A stretch of DNA of 49,895 bases from Sphingomonas hominis (GTDB taxonomy: Bacteria; Pseudomonadota; Alphaproteobacteria; Sphingomonadales; Sphingomonadaceae), in assembly GCF_013328205.1 (NCBI RefSeq), contig NZ_JABULH010000010.1, positions 1 through 49,895 of the forward strand, read 5' to 3'. A program made the position numbers and the translations under genes. The notes beneath the pieces were generated by a model that did not search any database, was not told the DNA's origin, and saw only the letters and a program-made list of their open reading frames with translations. How positions within the stretch are numbered: position 1 is the first letter of the stretch; each line of letters begins with the position of its first letter. Below, piece by piece: positions 15,776-24,596 of this stretch.

Positions 15776-17034
15776 ATGAACGGCCCCAGTCGCCGGCAGC
15801 GCAGGCTTGCGCTGGCCGGTATGCTCGTAATGCTGTGCCCCATCGGCACGGCCGGTGCGCAGACGGCACCACCCTTCGCCCAGCTCCTGCGTCAGGCGCA
15901 GACGGCTCCGCGCGTGACCGCCCTCGATGCGGACGTGGCCCGCGCGCAAGGCCTTGCCGAACAGGCGCGCGCGCGGCCCAATCCCTTCATCAACGTCTAC
16001 GCCGAGAACTTCGCCGGCGACTTGCAGAACAACGCGCGCAATCAGCAGCAGACCACCTTCCAGATCGATCAGCCGATTGAGCTGGGGGGCAAGCGTTCCG
16101 CCCGGATCGCGGCCGGGGAGGCGGGCATCGCCGCGGCGCAAGCACGGAACCGCGATGGCCGTCTGCTCTTCGCCACTGAACTGGCGCGCGCCTATGCGAG
16201 TGCCGAGGTAGCGGAACGCCGGATCGCGCTCGCCGAGGACGAGGTGGAGGAGGCGACCGCCGACCTGAAGGTCGCTCGCGCCCTTGTCGGTGCCGGCAAG
16301 GAAGCACGGTTGCGCCAGCTTCAGGCGGAAACCGAACTCGCGACCCTCGAAGCCGATCTTGAAGTCGCGCGTGCCCAGAAGACAGCGGCGCTCGCGCGGC
16401 TTTCAGGCTTGGCAGGTTCCCGACGACGTTCACCGGGGTTGGGGAATCCCTGCTCGATCGGATGAACGCGCGACCGTCGAGCGGACCGGTCGATCCGATG
16501 CAGGCAACGACGGTCAAGGTCGCGGAAGCGGAACGGGAGGCAGCTGCAAGAGCCGTTACGGTACAGCAACGGCTTGCTGTTCCCAACATCACGGCGCAGC
16601 TTGGCGTTCGCCAGCTTCGCGTCGCCAGCGGCCCCGCCGTCGTCGCCGGGGTATCGGTGCCGCTGCCGTTCTTCGATCGCAACCGGGGCAATATCGATGC
16701 AGCCCGTGCCGATCTTCAGGGAGCCGAAGCCCGCGCCGCAGCGGCGCGGCTCGAAGCGGAGACCGGCGCGCGGGCCGCTTTCGTCCTCGTGCAGGCCGCC
16801 GATACGCGCGCGGTAGCCGCACAGCGAACGATGCGGACCGCCGAGGAGGCGTATCGCCTTGCACGTATCGCCTATGAGGCGGGCAAGGCACCGCTGATCG
16901 AACTGCTTGCCGCCCGTCACAATCTCGGCGCCGCCCGAGGCGTCATCCTCGACGCCGACATCGCGCGTCTCGACGCCCGCGCCAACCTTGCCCGCCTGTC
17001 GGGCCTCAGCATCACCGGAGAAGCGGTCCAATGA
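15776..17034 (+). pseudogene. czcC: Outer-membrane efflux protein CzcC, frameshifted
   Basis: The combined reading matches the outer-membrane factor of RND metal pumps: signal peptide (LALAGMLVMLCPIGTAGAQT), the QIDQPIELGGKRSARI motif, then FFDRNRGNIDAA and the C-terminal EAGKAPLIELLAARHNL block. The first frame runs to a stop at 16463-16465. The second half continues in another frame, with TTFTGVGESLLDRMN readable upstream of 16462. A single missing base in the C run near 16419-16421 would restore about 419 aa. It may be a real inactivating deletion or a sequencing error. AGGAAGAAG precedes the start. czcB overlaps its end by 4 nt. Confidence 0.85.
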
Positions 17035-18191
17035 CCGGAAAACATCGTCTCTATGCCGGGGCCGCCATCGGGCTGGTCGCGGCTGCCGCGCTCGGTTTCG
17101 GCGTCGCACGCCTCACCCAGGCACCTGTTCCGACACCGGCCCCGACAGAAGCCGCCACACCGGCAGCGTCGAACGACAGGCTGGTCATCACGCCGCAAGC
17201 TATTGCGACGTCGCAGATCACCGTCGCCCCTGCCGCTTCAGGCGAGCTGGATGCTGCTGTCATCGCCTCCGCGACGGTTGAGGCCACACCGGACGCGGAA
17301 GCGTTGCTGACGGCCCGCGCACCGGGGACGATCACGCGCATCTTCTCGCGGATCGGCGATCCTGTCCGGGCAGGCCAGACACTCGCCCTGGTCGAAAGCC
17401 GGGACGCCTCGCAGATCGCGGCCGACCGTTCATCGGCATCGGCGCGCGTGACGCTCGCCCAGCGCCAGCTCGCGCGCGAACGGACCTTGCTCGCACAGGG
17501 CGTCAGTCCCCGTGCCGACTACGAGGCCGCACAGGCCAACCTCGCGGTGGCTCAGGCCGACGCGCGCCGTGCCAGCGCCGCGGCAGGCGCCGCGCGTGTT
17601 ACCGGCGACGGACGCTCCGTGGCGATCATCAGCCCGATCGCCGGCCGTGTGACTGCTGCTGCTGCCAATCTCGGCCAGTATGTCGCGGCGGAAACCGAGC
17701 TGTTCCGGGTCGCCGATCCGCGTCGATTCCAGATCACCGCCAACGTGCCCCCGGCCGATGCCATGCGGGTCCGCACCGGCGATCGGGTCGAGCTGAGCAC
17801 CAGTGATGGCCGCACCATTGAAGGCCGGGTCCGTGCCGCAACAGGCGTCGTTGATCCGCAGTCGCGCACCGCGACGATCGTGGTGACGCCGACCGCCGGC
17901 ACCAGCACGCTCGCACCCGGACAGCTCGTCCAGGCGCGCATCCTGGCCAGCGGCGGTGCGACCAAGGGCGGCGTCATGGTCCCACAGGATGCCGTGCAGA
18001 CGCTGGGCGATAGGACGGTGGTGTTTGTCCGGACGCCGCAGGGGTTCAAGGCGCAGCCTATCCGCATTGCCAACCGCTCTGGCGGCATGGTCGCCGTTGC
18101 CGAAGGTATTAGCGCGGGCACGCAGATCGCCACGACCAACGCCTTCCTCATCAAGGCCGAACTCGAAAAGAACGTGGGAGGCGAGGAATGA
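17031..18191 (+). CDS. czcB: RND efflux periplasmic adaptor CzcB
   Basis: A 386-aa membrane fusion protein. It has an N-terminal anchor or signal (AGAAIGLVAAAALGFGVA), a lipoyl-type half motif (GTITRIFSRIGDPVRAGQTLALVES), a coiled-coil hairpin (residues about 145-185), the second lipoyl half (ISPIAGRVTAAAANLGQYV) and a beta-barrel domain (VELSTSDGRTIEGRVRA). It links the inner-membrane pump to the outer-membrane channel in the periplasm. The start overlaps czcC and the stop overlaps czcA (ATGA), so the three genes are translationally coupled. Confidence 0.9.
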   Translation: MTGKHRLYAGAAIGLVAAAALGFGVARLTQAPVPTPAPTEAATPAASNDRLVITPQAIATSQITVAPAASGELDAAVIASATVEATPDAEALLTARAPGTITRIFSRIGDPVRAGQTLALVESRDASQIAADRSSASARVTLAQRQLARERTLLAQGVSPRADYEAAQANLAVAQADARRASAAAGAARVTGDGRSVAIISPIAGRVTAAAANLGQYVAAETELFRVADPRRFQITANVPPADAMRVRTGDRVELSTSDGRTIEGRVRAATGVVDPQSRTATIVVTPTAGTSTLAPGQLVQARILASGGATKGGVMVPQDAVQTLGDRTVVFVRTPQGFKAQPIRIANRSGGMVAVAEGISAGTQIATTNAFLIKAELEKNVGGEE

Positions 18192-21100
18192 TCGAGCGCA
18201 TCCTTTCGACATCGGTTCGCCTCCGATGGCTGGTCGCGTTCCTGACCCTCGTCGTCGTCGCGTTCGGGGCATGGCAGATCACCAAGCTGCCGATCGACGC
18301 GGTGCCAGACGTCACCAACCGTCAGGTGCAGATCAGCACCTTCGTCCCCTCGCTCGGCCCGGTCGATGTCGAAAAGCAGGTGACGTTCCCCGTCGAGACG
18401 GCATTGGCGGGCATCCCCGGGCTGGAGATGACGCGCTCCTTCTCGCGCAACGGCTTCAGCCAGGTGACGGCGGTCTTCACCGACGCGACCAGCATCTACT
18501 TCGCGAGGGCGCAGGTCACGGAACGGCTCGCCCAGGCGAAGGACAGCCTGCCGGCAGGCGTGCAACCCAACCTCGCGCCGCTCAGCACCGGCCTCGGCGA
18601 GATCTTCTTCTACTCGATCGCCTTCCGTCACCCGGACGGCAAGGGCGTGAAGACGGTCGATGGTCAGCCGGGCTGGCAGTCGGACGGCAGCTATCTGACG
18701 CCGGAGGGCGAGCGGCTGACCACCGAACTCGCCAAGGCTGCCTATCTGCGCACGGTGCAGGACTGGATCATCCGGCCGCAGATGCGCAACGTGAAGGGCG
18801 TTGCCGGGGTCGATTCCAATGGCGGTTATGTCAAACAGTATCTGATCGAACCCAACCTCAATGCGCTCGCCTCCTACGGCATCTCGATCACCGAGCTGGC
18901 CGATGCGATGGAGCGGGCGAACGTCTCGGCAGGCTCGAACTATGTGCGCCGCGCCGGCGAGAGCTTTCTGGTTCGCGCCGATGCCCGCCTGAAGTCGATC
19001 GAGGACATCCAGGAGGCGGTCGTCGCCACCCGCAACGGCGTGCCCGTGCGGGTCAAGGACGTCGGGCAAGTGATGATCGGTGGTGCGGTCCGCACCGGGT
19101 CGGGCAGCCGCATGGGATCGGAGGCGGTCATCTCGACCGTGCTGATGCTGGTAGGCGAGAACAGCCGCATCGTCGCGACCGCGGTCGGAGAGAAGCTGGA
19201 ACAGGTCAACCGGACGCTGCCGCCCGATGTATTCGCCGAACCCGTCTATAACCGCTCGAAGCTGGTCAACGCGACGATCGCGACGGTCGAGAAAAACCTG
19301 ATCGAGGGCGCGTTGCTCGTCATCGTCGTCCTGTTCCTGTTGCTCGGCAACGTCCGCGCCGCGCTCATCACCGCCGCGGTCATTCCGATCACGATGCTGA
19401 TGACGGCATCGGGCATGAATGCGCTGGGCGTATCCGGCAATCTGATGAGCCTGGGCGCGCTCGACTTCGGCCTGATCGTCGACGGGGCGGTCATCATCGT
19501 CGAGAATGCGCTGCGCCACCTCGCCGAGCGCCAGCACGCCGAGAACCGCCTGCTGACGCTGGACGAGCGCCTTGAGACGACCGCCGCATCGGCGAAGGAG
19601 ATGATCCGGCCGACCGTCTTCGGCCAGCTTATCATCTTCCTCGTCTTCGTCCCGCTGCTCACGTTCCAGGGCGTCGAGGGAAAGACGTTCTCGCCGATGG
19701 CGACGACGCTGATGATCGCGCTGGCCTGCGCCTTCGTCCTGTCGCTGACCTTCGTGCCGGCGATGATCGTGATCCTTATCAAGGGCCGGGTCAGCGAAAC
19801 GGAGGTGAAGCCGATCCGCTGGTTCAAGGAGCGGTATGCGCCGCTGCTGGGCAAGGCGATCGCCCGACCGTTGCCCTTCATCACGGCCGGTGCCGGCGTG
19901 TTCGTCGCGGCGGTGTTCTGCTTCGGCTTCCTCGGCGAGGAGTTCATGCCGCAGCTCGACGAGAAGGACATCACCGTCACCAACTTCCGCGTGCCCTCGG
20001 CCTCGATCGACCAGTCGACGCAGATGCAGATGCGGATCGAGGATGCGTTGAAGACGCTGCCGGAGGTGGCGCTGGTCTTCTCCAAGAACGGCAACGCCGA
20101 CCTCGGCACCGATCCCATGCCGCCCAACTCGTCGGACACCTATGTCATTCCCAAGCCGGAAAGCGAATGGCCGGCGGAGGTAAAGACCAAGGAGGATATC
20201 ATCGCCCGCATCGAGGAGCGGATGAAGGGGGTCATCGGCAACCGGACCGAAATCCAGCAGCCGATCCAGATGCGCTTCAACGAGCTGATCGCCGGCGTCC
20301 GCGCCGACGTGGCGATCAAGCTCTATGGCGACGACCTCGATGCAATGACCGCACAGGCCCAGAAGATCGCCAATGCGGTGCGCACCATCCCGGGCGCGGG
20401 CGACGTCAGCGTCGAGCAGACGGACGGCGCCCCCACCTTCGACGTGCAGATCGACCGCCAGGCTGCCGGACGGCTTGGCCTCTCGGTCGAGGAGGTGGCG
20501 AACACCGTCTCGGCCGCGCTGGGCGGCCGGGAAGCCGGGCTGTTATTCGAGGGCGATCGGCGCTTCTCGGTGGTGGTGCGCCTGCCCGACGCGCAGCGTG
20601 ACGACATCGATACGCTGGGCGCGATCCCGGTCATGCTGCCGACGCCCGAGGGACAGACCGCGCGCTCGATCCCGCTGCGCGAGGTGGCGCGGTTCAATTA
20701 TACGCAAGGGTTGAATCAGATCAGCCGCGAGAACGGCAAGCGCATGATGACCGTTCAGGTCAATGTGCGTGGACGCGACCTTGGCGGCTTCGTCAAGGAA
20801 GCCGAAGCCCGCATTGATGCGATGCCGCTTCCTGCCGGCATGTATACCGGTTGGGGCGGCACCTTCGAGAGTCTGCAATCGGCGCGGCTTCGCCTGATGC
20901 TGGTGGTGCCGATCTGCTTCTTGGCGATCTATGCGCTGCTCTACATGGCGCTTGGCGGCTTCATCCCCGCGCTGATCGTCTTCTCCGCGGTGCCGATGGC
21001 GCTCGCGGGCGGCGTCTTCGCCCTGCTGCTGCGCGGCATTCCCTTCTCGATCACTGCCGCAGTCGGGTTCATCGCGTTGTCGGGCGTCGCGGTCCTCAAC

Positions 21101-21409
21101 GGCCTCGTCATGATGGGCGCGATCCGCAAGCACCGCGAGGAAGGCGAGGACGATGATCGGGCTATCGCCGATGGTGCGATGGAGCGGGTTCGTCCGGTTC
21201 TGATGACGGCGCTGGTTGCGTCGCTCGGCTTCGTACCGATGGCGCTCGCCACCGGCACGGGTGCGGAGGTGCAGCGCCCGCTCGCCACGGTCGTCATCGG
21301 CGGCCTCATCACGTCGACCGCGCTGACGCTGCTGGTGCTGCCGGCGATCACCGCATGGGCGTCGCGTTTTCAGCGACGCCGCAAGGTGGCCGAACCAGTC
21401 CTTGCCTAG
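18188..21409 (+). CDS. czcA: Heavy-metal RND efflux pump CzcA
   Basis: At 1073 aa this is a full-length proton-driven RND transporter. It shows the N-terminal helix, two large periplasmic loops and the helix-4 motif DFGLIVDGAVIIVEN near residue 426. The DFG-x3-DGA-x3-VEN form is that of heavy-metal pumps of the CzcA group (cobalt, zinc, cadmium) rather than copper/silver CusA. It exports divalent metal from periplasm or cytoplasm through CzcB and CzcC. Its TAG stop shares a CTAG with the stop of the convergent SOD gene, leaving no terminator between the operons. Confidence 0.92.
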   Translation: MIERILSTSVRLRWLVAFLTLVVVAFGAWQITKLPIDAVPDVTNRQVQISTFVPSLGPVDVEKQVTFPVETALAGIPGLEMTRSFSRNGFSQVTAVFTDATSIYFARAQVTERLAQAKDSLPAGVQPNLAPLSTGLGEIFFYSIAFRHPDGKGVKTVDGQPGWQSDGSYLTPEGERLTTELAKAAYLRTVQDWIIRPQMRNVKGVAGVDSNGGYVKQYLIEPNLNALASYGISITELADAMERANVSAGSNYVRRAGESFLVRADARLKSIEDIQEAVVATRNGVPVRVKDVGQVMIGGAVRTGSGSRMGSEAVISTVLMLVGENSRIVATAVGEKLEQVNRTLPPDVFAEPVYNRSKLVNATIATVEKNLIEGALLVIVVLFLLLGNVRAALITAAVIPITMLMTASGMNALGVSGNLMSLGALDFGLIVDGAVIIVENALRHLAERQHAENRLLTLDERLETTAASAKEMIRPTVFGQLIIFLVFVPLLTFQGVEGKTFSPMATTLMIALACAFVLSLTFVPAMIVILIKGRVSETEVKPIRWFKERYAPLLGKAIARPLPFITAGAGVFVAAVFCFGFLGEEFMPQLDEKDITVTNFRVPSASIDQSTQMQMRIEDALKTLPEVALVFSKNGNADLGTDPMPPNSSDTYVIPKPESEWPAEVKTKEDIIARIEERMKGVIGNRTEIQQPIQMRFNELIAGVRADVAIKLYGDDLDAMTAQAQKIANAVRTIPGAGDVSVEQTDGAPTFDVQIDRQAAGRLGLSVEEVANTVSAALGGREAGLLFEGDRRFSVVVRLPDAQRDDIDTLGAIPVMLPTPEGQTARSIPLREVARFNYTQGLNQISRENGKRMMTVQVNVRGRDLGGFVKEAEARIDAMPLPAGMYTGWGGTFESLQSARLRLMLVVPICFLAIYALLYMALGGFIPALIVFSAVPMALAGGVFALLLRGIPFSITAAVGFIALSGVAVLNGLVMMGAIRKHREEGEDDDRAIADGAMERVRPVLMTALVASLGFVPMALATGTGAEVQRPLATVVIGGLITSTALTLLVLPAITAWASRFQRRRKVAEPVLA

Positions 21410-22104
21410 ATCGGTGCCGCCAGTCGCTCGAACCGGCGACTGGCAGCATCCCAGCTCAGCACCTTCATGTACGTATCAACGTAATCGCCGGCCTTCGCGC
21501 CATAGTCGATCGCATAGGCGTGTTCGTACATGTCGAGCGCCAGAAGCGGCGTTCCCCCTGCCAGCGTCATCGTATGATCGGCAGCCCATTGGTTCGTCAG
21601 ACGCCCGTCCCGTTCGCTCCAGGTGAGCAATACCCATCCCGACCCGGCAGCCAGCGCCTTGCCCATGCCGGTAAACTCGGCCGCCCAGCGCGCATGGCTG
21701 CCGAAGTCGCGTTCGATCGCCTGCGAAAGCCGTGCGCCCGGCCGCGAAGCACCGCCCAAGCCCGCGAAATAGATTTCGTGCAGGATCATCGAGTTCCAGG
21801 CGATCAGCTCCTCACGCTTCAGCCCGTTGAGCGTGAAGCCCGGTGCCGTCATCGGGTCGAGCCTGGCAAACTCGGCCTTGATCGCTCCGAGGCGCTTGAC
21901 CGCACCAATATAGTTGTTGTCGTGGTGGCTGGTCAGCAGCTTGGCGGACAGCCCGGGAAGCGTTGCTGCATCGAACGGTAGCGGCCGGGGCGTGAAGGCT
22001 GGCGCCGGGTTGGCAGGAGCTTGTGCGGCCACAGGCCCGCCCAACGAGGCGGCACCCGCTGCGATCCCCAGACCCAGCGCCGCACGACGATCGATCGCAT
22101 CCAT
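21406..22104 (-). CDS. Exported Fe/Mn superoxide dismutase of the chromate operon
   Basis: A 232-aa iron/manganese superoxide dismutase with the usual blocks: LLTSHHDNNYIGAVKRL, MILHEIYFAGLG, SGWVLLTW and the LDMYEHAY ligand motif (Asp and His). The N-terminus DRRAALGLGIAAGAASLGG has a twin arginine and a hydrophobic stretch, so export by the Tat route is likely. Start 22104 has GGAGAG upstream; a second ATG at 22125 overlaps the chrA stop. In known chromate operons chrC encodes a Fe-SOD, and this gene holds that position, so it probably removes superoxide formed during chromate reduction. Confidence 0.88.
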   Translation of the reverse strand: MDAIDRRAALGLGIAAGAASLGGPVAAQAPANPAPAFTPRPLPFDAATLPGLSAKLLTSHHDNNYIGAVKRLGAIKAEFARLDPMTAPGFTLNGLKREELIAWNSMILHEIYFAGLGGASRPGARLSQAIERDFGSHARWAAEFTGMGKALAAGSGWVLLTWSERDGRLTNQWAADHTMTLAGGTPLLALDMYEHAYAIDYGAKAGDYVDTYMKVLSWDAASRRFERLAAPI

Positions 22105-22121
22105 CGACTTCTCTCCGCTAT

Positions 22122-23519
22122 TCATCGGATTACCCCAAGCCCATAAAGCGCCAGCCCCACAGCCGACGTCGCCAGCAGGGTCGTGATGACCCCCGCCCGC
22201 GTCATGAAGATCGCGTAGGCTGCGCCCAGCGAGAGGACGAAGGCGGCCGGATCGATGCTGGTCAGCACCGGCGCATCGAAGCGGAACGGCCCTGCTGCCA
22301 CCATCGTCGTTTCGCGAAACAGCGTATGCAGCGCGAACCACACCGCGAGGTTGAGTACGACGCCCACGACCGCCGCGGTGATCGCCGACAGCGCGCCCGC
22401 GACGGCAGCGTTACCGCGCAGTCGCTCGATGAAGGGCGCACCGAGGAAGATCCACAGGAAACACGGCACGAACGTTACCCAGGTCGCGAGCAGCCCGCCG
22501 AGCGTCCCAGCCAACAGCGGGGACAGCCCGGTGGACCCGCGATAGGCGCCGAGGAAGCCGACGAATTGCAGGACCATGATGAGCGGCCCAGGCGTCGTCT
22601 CCGCAATGCCAAGACCGTCCAGCATCTCCTTCGGCCCCAGCCAGCCATGATTCTCGACCGCCTGCTGCGCGACATAGGCGAGGACGGCATAGGCCCCGCC
22701 GAACGTCACCATCGCCATCGTCGAGAAGAAGGTCGCGATGCGGCTGAACACGTCATCGGGACCGAGCGCGATCAACAGCGCCGCGACCGGCACGAGCCAG
22801 AGAGCCAGCCAGACCAGCGCTGTGCGGACCGTCTCAGCCCATGTCGGCCGGGCATGGGCGGGCAGCTCTTCGCCGAGTAGTGTATCCGCGTCGGCTACGA
22901 TCGTGCCCTTGGACGCGCCGTGCCCTCCGCCCCTGAAGGCCGTGCTGCCTTGCCGGGTCGACCACCATCCGATGAGGCCGGCACCCAGCACGATCAGCGG
23001 AAACGGCGCGCCGGCGAAGAAGATCAGGACGAACGCCAGCGCGGCAAGCGCCCTTGCCGGCGTCGACTTGAGCGCCCGTCCGCCGATCCGCACGACCGCC
23101 TGAAGCACGACGGCCAATACCGCGCACTTGAGGCCGAAGAACAGCGCCGAGACGATACCGACGCGACCGTAGAGGACATAGACCCAGCTCAGCGCCATGA
23201 TCGCGACCGCGCCGGGAATAACGAACAGCACGCCGGCGACGATGCCGCCCTTCGTCCGGTGCATCAGCCAGCCGATGTATGTGGCGAGCTGTTGCGCCTC
23301 TGGCCCTGGCAGCAACATGCAATAGTTGAGGGCGTGCAGGAACCGCTGCTCCCCGATCCAGCGTTTTTCGTCGACGAGGATGCGGTGCATTACCGCGATC
23401 TGTCCGGCAGGACCGCCGAACGAGAGCATCGCGATGCGCAGCCAGACCCAGAAGGCCTGGCCGAGCGTGACCGGTTCCGGGCGCGTCGGCGTCGCGACGT
23501 CGGCTGTCACCGCGGTCAT
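22122..23519 (-). CDS. chrA: Chromate efflux transporter ChrA
   Basis: A 465-aa two-domain chromate ion transporter (CHR family). Each half begins with a similar block: FWVWLRIAMLSFGGPAGQIAVMH near the N-terminus and FFSTMAMVTFGGAYAVLAYV in the second half. ALNYCMLLPGPEAQQLATYIGW and GLGIAETTPGPLIMVLQFVGF are the paired signature loops. It expels chromate from the cytoplasm. It overlaps the chrB stop by 4 nt, and the SOD gene follows, giving chrB-chrA-SOD. Confidence 0.93.
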   Translation of the reverse strand: MTAVTADVATPTRPEPVTLGQAFWVWLRIAMLSFGGPAGQIAVMHRILVDEKRWIGEQRFLHALNYCMLLPGPEAQQLATYIGWLMHRTKGGIVAGVLFVIPGAVAIMALSWVYVLYGRVGIVSALFFGLKCAVLAVVLQAVVRIGGRALKSTPARALAALAFVLIFFAGAPFPLIVLGAGLIGWWSTRQGSTAFRGGGHGASKGTIVADADTLLGEELPAHARPTWAETVRTALVWLALWLVPVAALLIALGPDDVFSRIATFFSTMAMVTFGGAYAVLAYVAQQAVENHGWLGPKEMLDGLGIAETTPGPLIMVLQFVGFLGAYRGSTGLSPLLAGTLGGLLATWVTFVPCFLWIFLGAPFIERLRGNAAVAGALSAITAAVVGVVLNLAVWFALHTLFRETTMVAAGPFRFDAPVLTSIDPAAFVLSLGAAYAIFMTRAGVITTLLATSAVGLALYGLGVIR

Positions 23520-24340
23520 GACGACACCTTCCCGCGCGCCGGCTGATGCGAGGACCAGTTGTGCTTCTCGCCCTGCGCGTCACGGCACCAGCGATAGAGC
23601 GCATCGTATACCGCCATGCCGGCTTCGAGCTGGGCGTGATCGTCACTGTGGATACGCGACAGGCCAAGCGAGATGGCGAGCAGTCCAGCAGCCTCGGGCA
23701 CAAGGTCGAGCCGATCGGTATCGGCGCCCCGCACGATCGTCGCGAGGCGGACCAGCGGTTCGTGCGCGTCGAGGCCGAAGGCCTCGACCATGATGTCGAA
23801 GGTGCAACGCTCGCCGCGATGGCTCCAGAATACGCCTTCGTCCGCGACGTCGAACGGCTCGGCCTGTTGTTGCTTGGCGACGGTCAGCACGTCACCGGGC
23901 GCGACGAACAAGAAGCGGGCCTGCGGATCGACGAACCGTCGGATCAGCCAGGGACAGGCGATGCGATCGACCTTGGGCCGCGCTCGTGTGACCCACCATG
24001 TTTGGCCATCGTCATGTCGTGGCGGCAGATGGACCAGGGAAACGGTAGGCAACCCGCTTGCCGCCCATGCGGCGAACCCGCCGTCCAAGACTTCGGCCGC
24101 TACACCCTCGCTGCGAAGAATGGCGGCCGCTGCAACTGCCAGACCACTACCATCGGTGTCGATGAGGACCGCTGATGACCCGGAGGCATATCCCCATTGG
24201 GTCGGATCAAGGAGAACTGGAAACAGTGATCCCGGAATGGCTTCTGTCGGTCTGTCGCGCAGATCGATGATACGCGGCGCGCTGGGCGATGCGACAAGGC
24301 GGGCAAGTTTGTCCGGTGTTATAGCGTTTGGAGCAGGCAT
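23516..24340 (-). CDS. chrB: ChrB-type protein with an N-terminal rhodanese domain
   Basis: The C-terminal part (from about residue 110) carries the ChrB signature WVTRARPKVDRIACPWLIRR, followed by FFLFV-type and CTFDIMVEAFGL segments; ChrB proteins regulate or assist chromate resistance. The first 110 residues form a rhodanese-like domain (RIIDLRDR, SEGVAAEVLDGGFAAW). The usual rhodanese cysteine is not present, as the loop after the fourth strand reads LDGGFAAW. The protein may be a chromate-responsive regulator or a reductase-associated factor. First gene of the chromate operon. Confidence 0.82.
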   Translation of the reverse strand: MPAPNAITPDKLARLVASPSAPRIIDLRDRPTEAIPGSLFPVLLDPTQWGYASGSSAVLIDTDGSGLAVAAAAILRSEGVAAEVLDGGFAAWAASGLPTVSLVHLPPRHDDGQTWWVTRARPKVDRIACPWLIRRFVDPQARFLFVAPGDVLTVAKQQQAEPFDVADEGVFWSHRGERCTFDIMVEAFGLDAHEPLVRLATIVRGADTDRLDLVPEAAGLLAISLGLSRIHSDDHAQLEAGMAVYDALYRWCRDAQGEKHNWSSHQPARGKVSS

Positions 24341-24596
24341 GACGCGTCCCTTGCGTGTTCGTGCTGGACGCGATTCTCTGGCTGACGCCTCGTGGGGAGA
24401 TCGCCATCCCCATACGCTTAATCAGCCATGCTCACCGTGCGATGTCAATCACCGTCGCCACTGTCCCAATTCTCGTAGCCGACGAGTTTCGAGAAGCGAT
24501 TTCGATTCCCGCAATTCGATCCAAATCGGGATAGGTGACAGTCTCCTCGACAAAGCGGGTTACGCCAGCTCGCACGTACGTCCCTGCTAGGTACCA
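24341..24596. other. Intergenic junction, right edge of the metal island
   Basis: No gene is seen. The stretch holds the upstream region of chrB and a TGTCCCAATTCTC...TTTCGAGAA arrangement at 24462-24495 similar to that at 13506-13543. It marks the return from metal genes to the minus-strand backbone. Confidence 0.5.

Noticed and set aside
17552-19537. Long minus-strand frame (661 codons) opposite czcB/czcA
   Set aside because: It mirrors the codon bias of the coding strand; the translation is Arg/His/Asp-rich with no domain, and the plus strand holds clear czcB and czcA.
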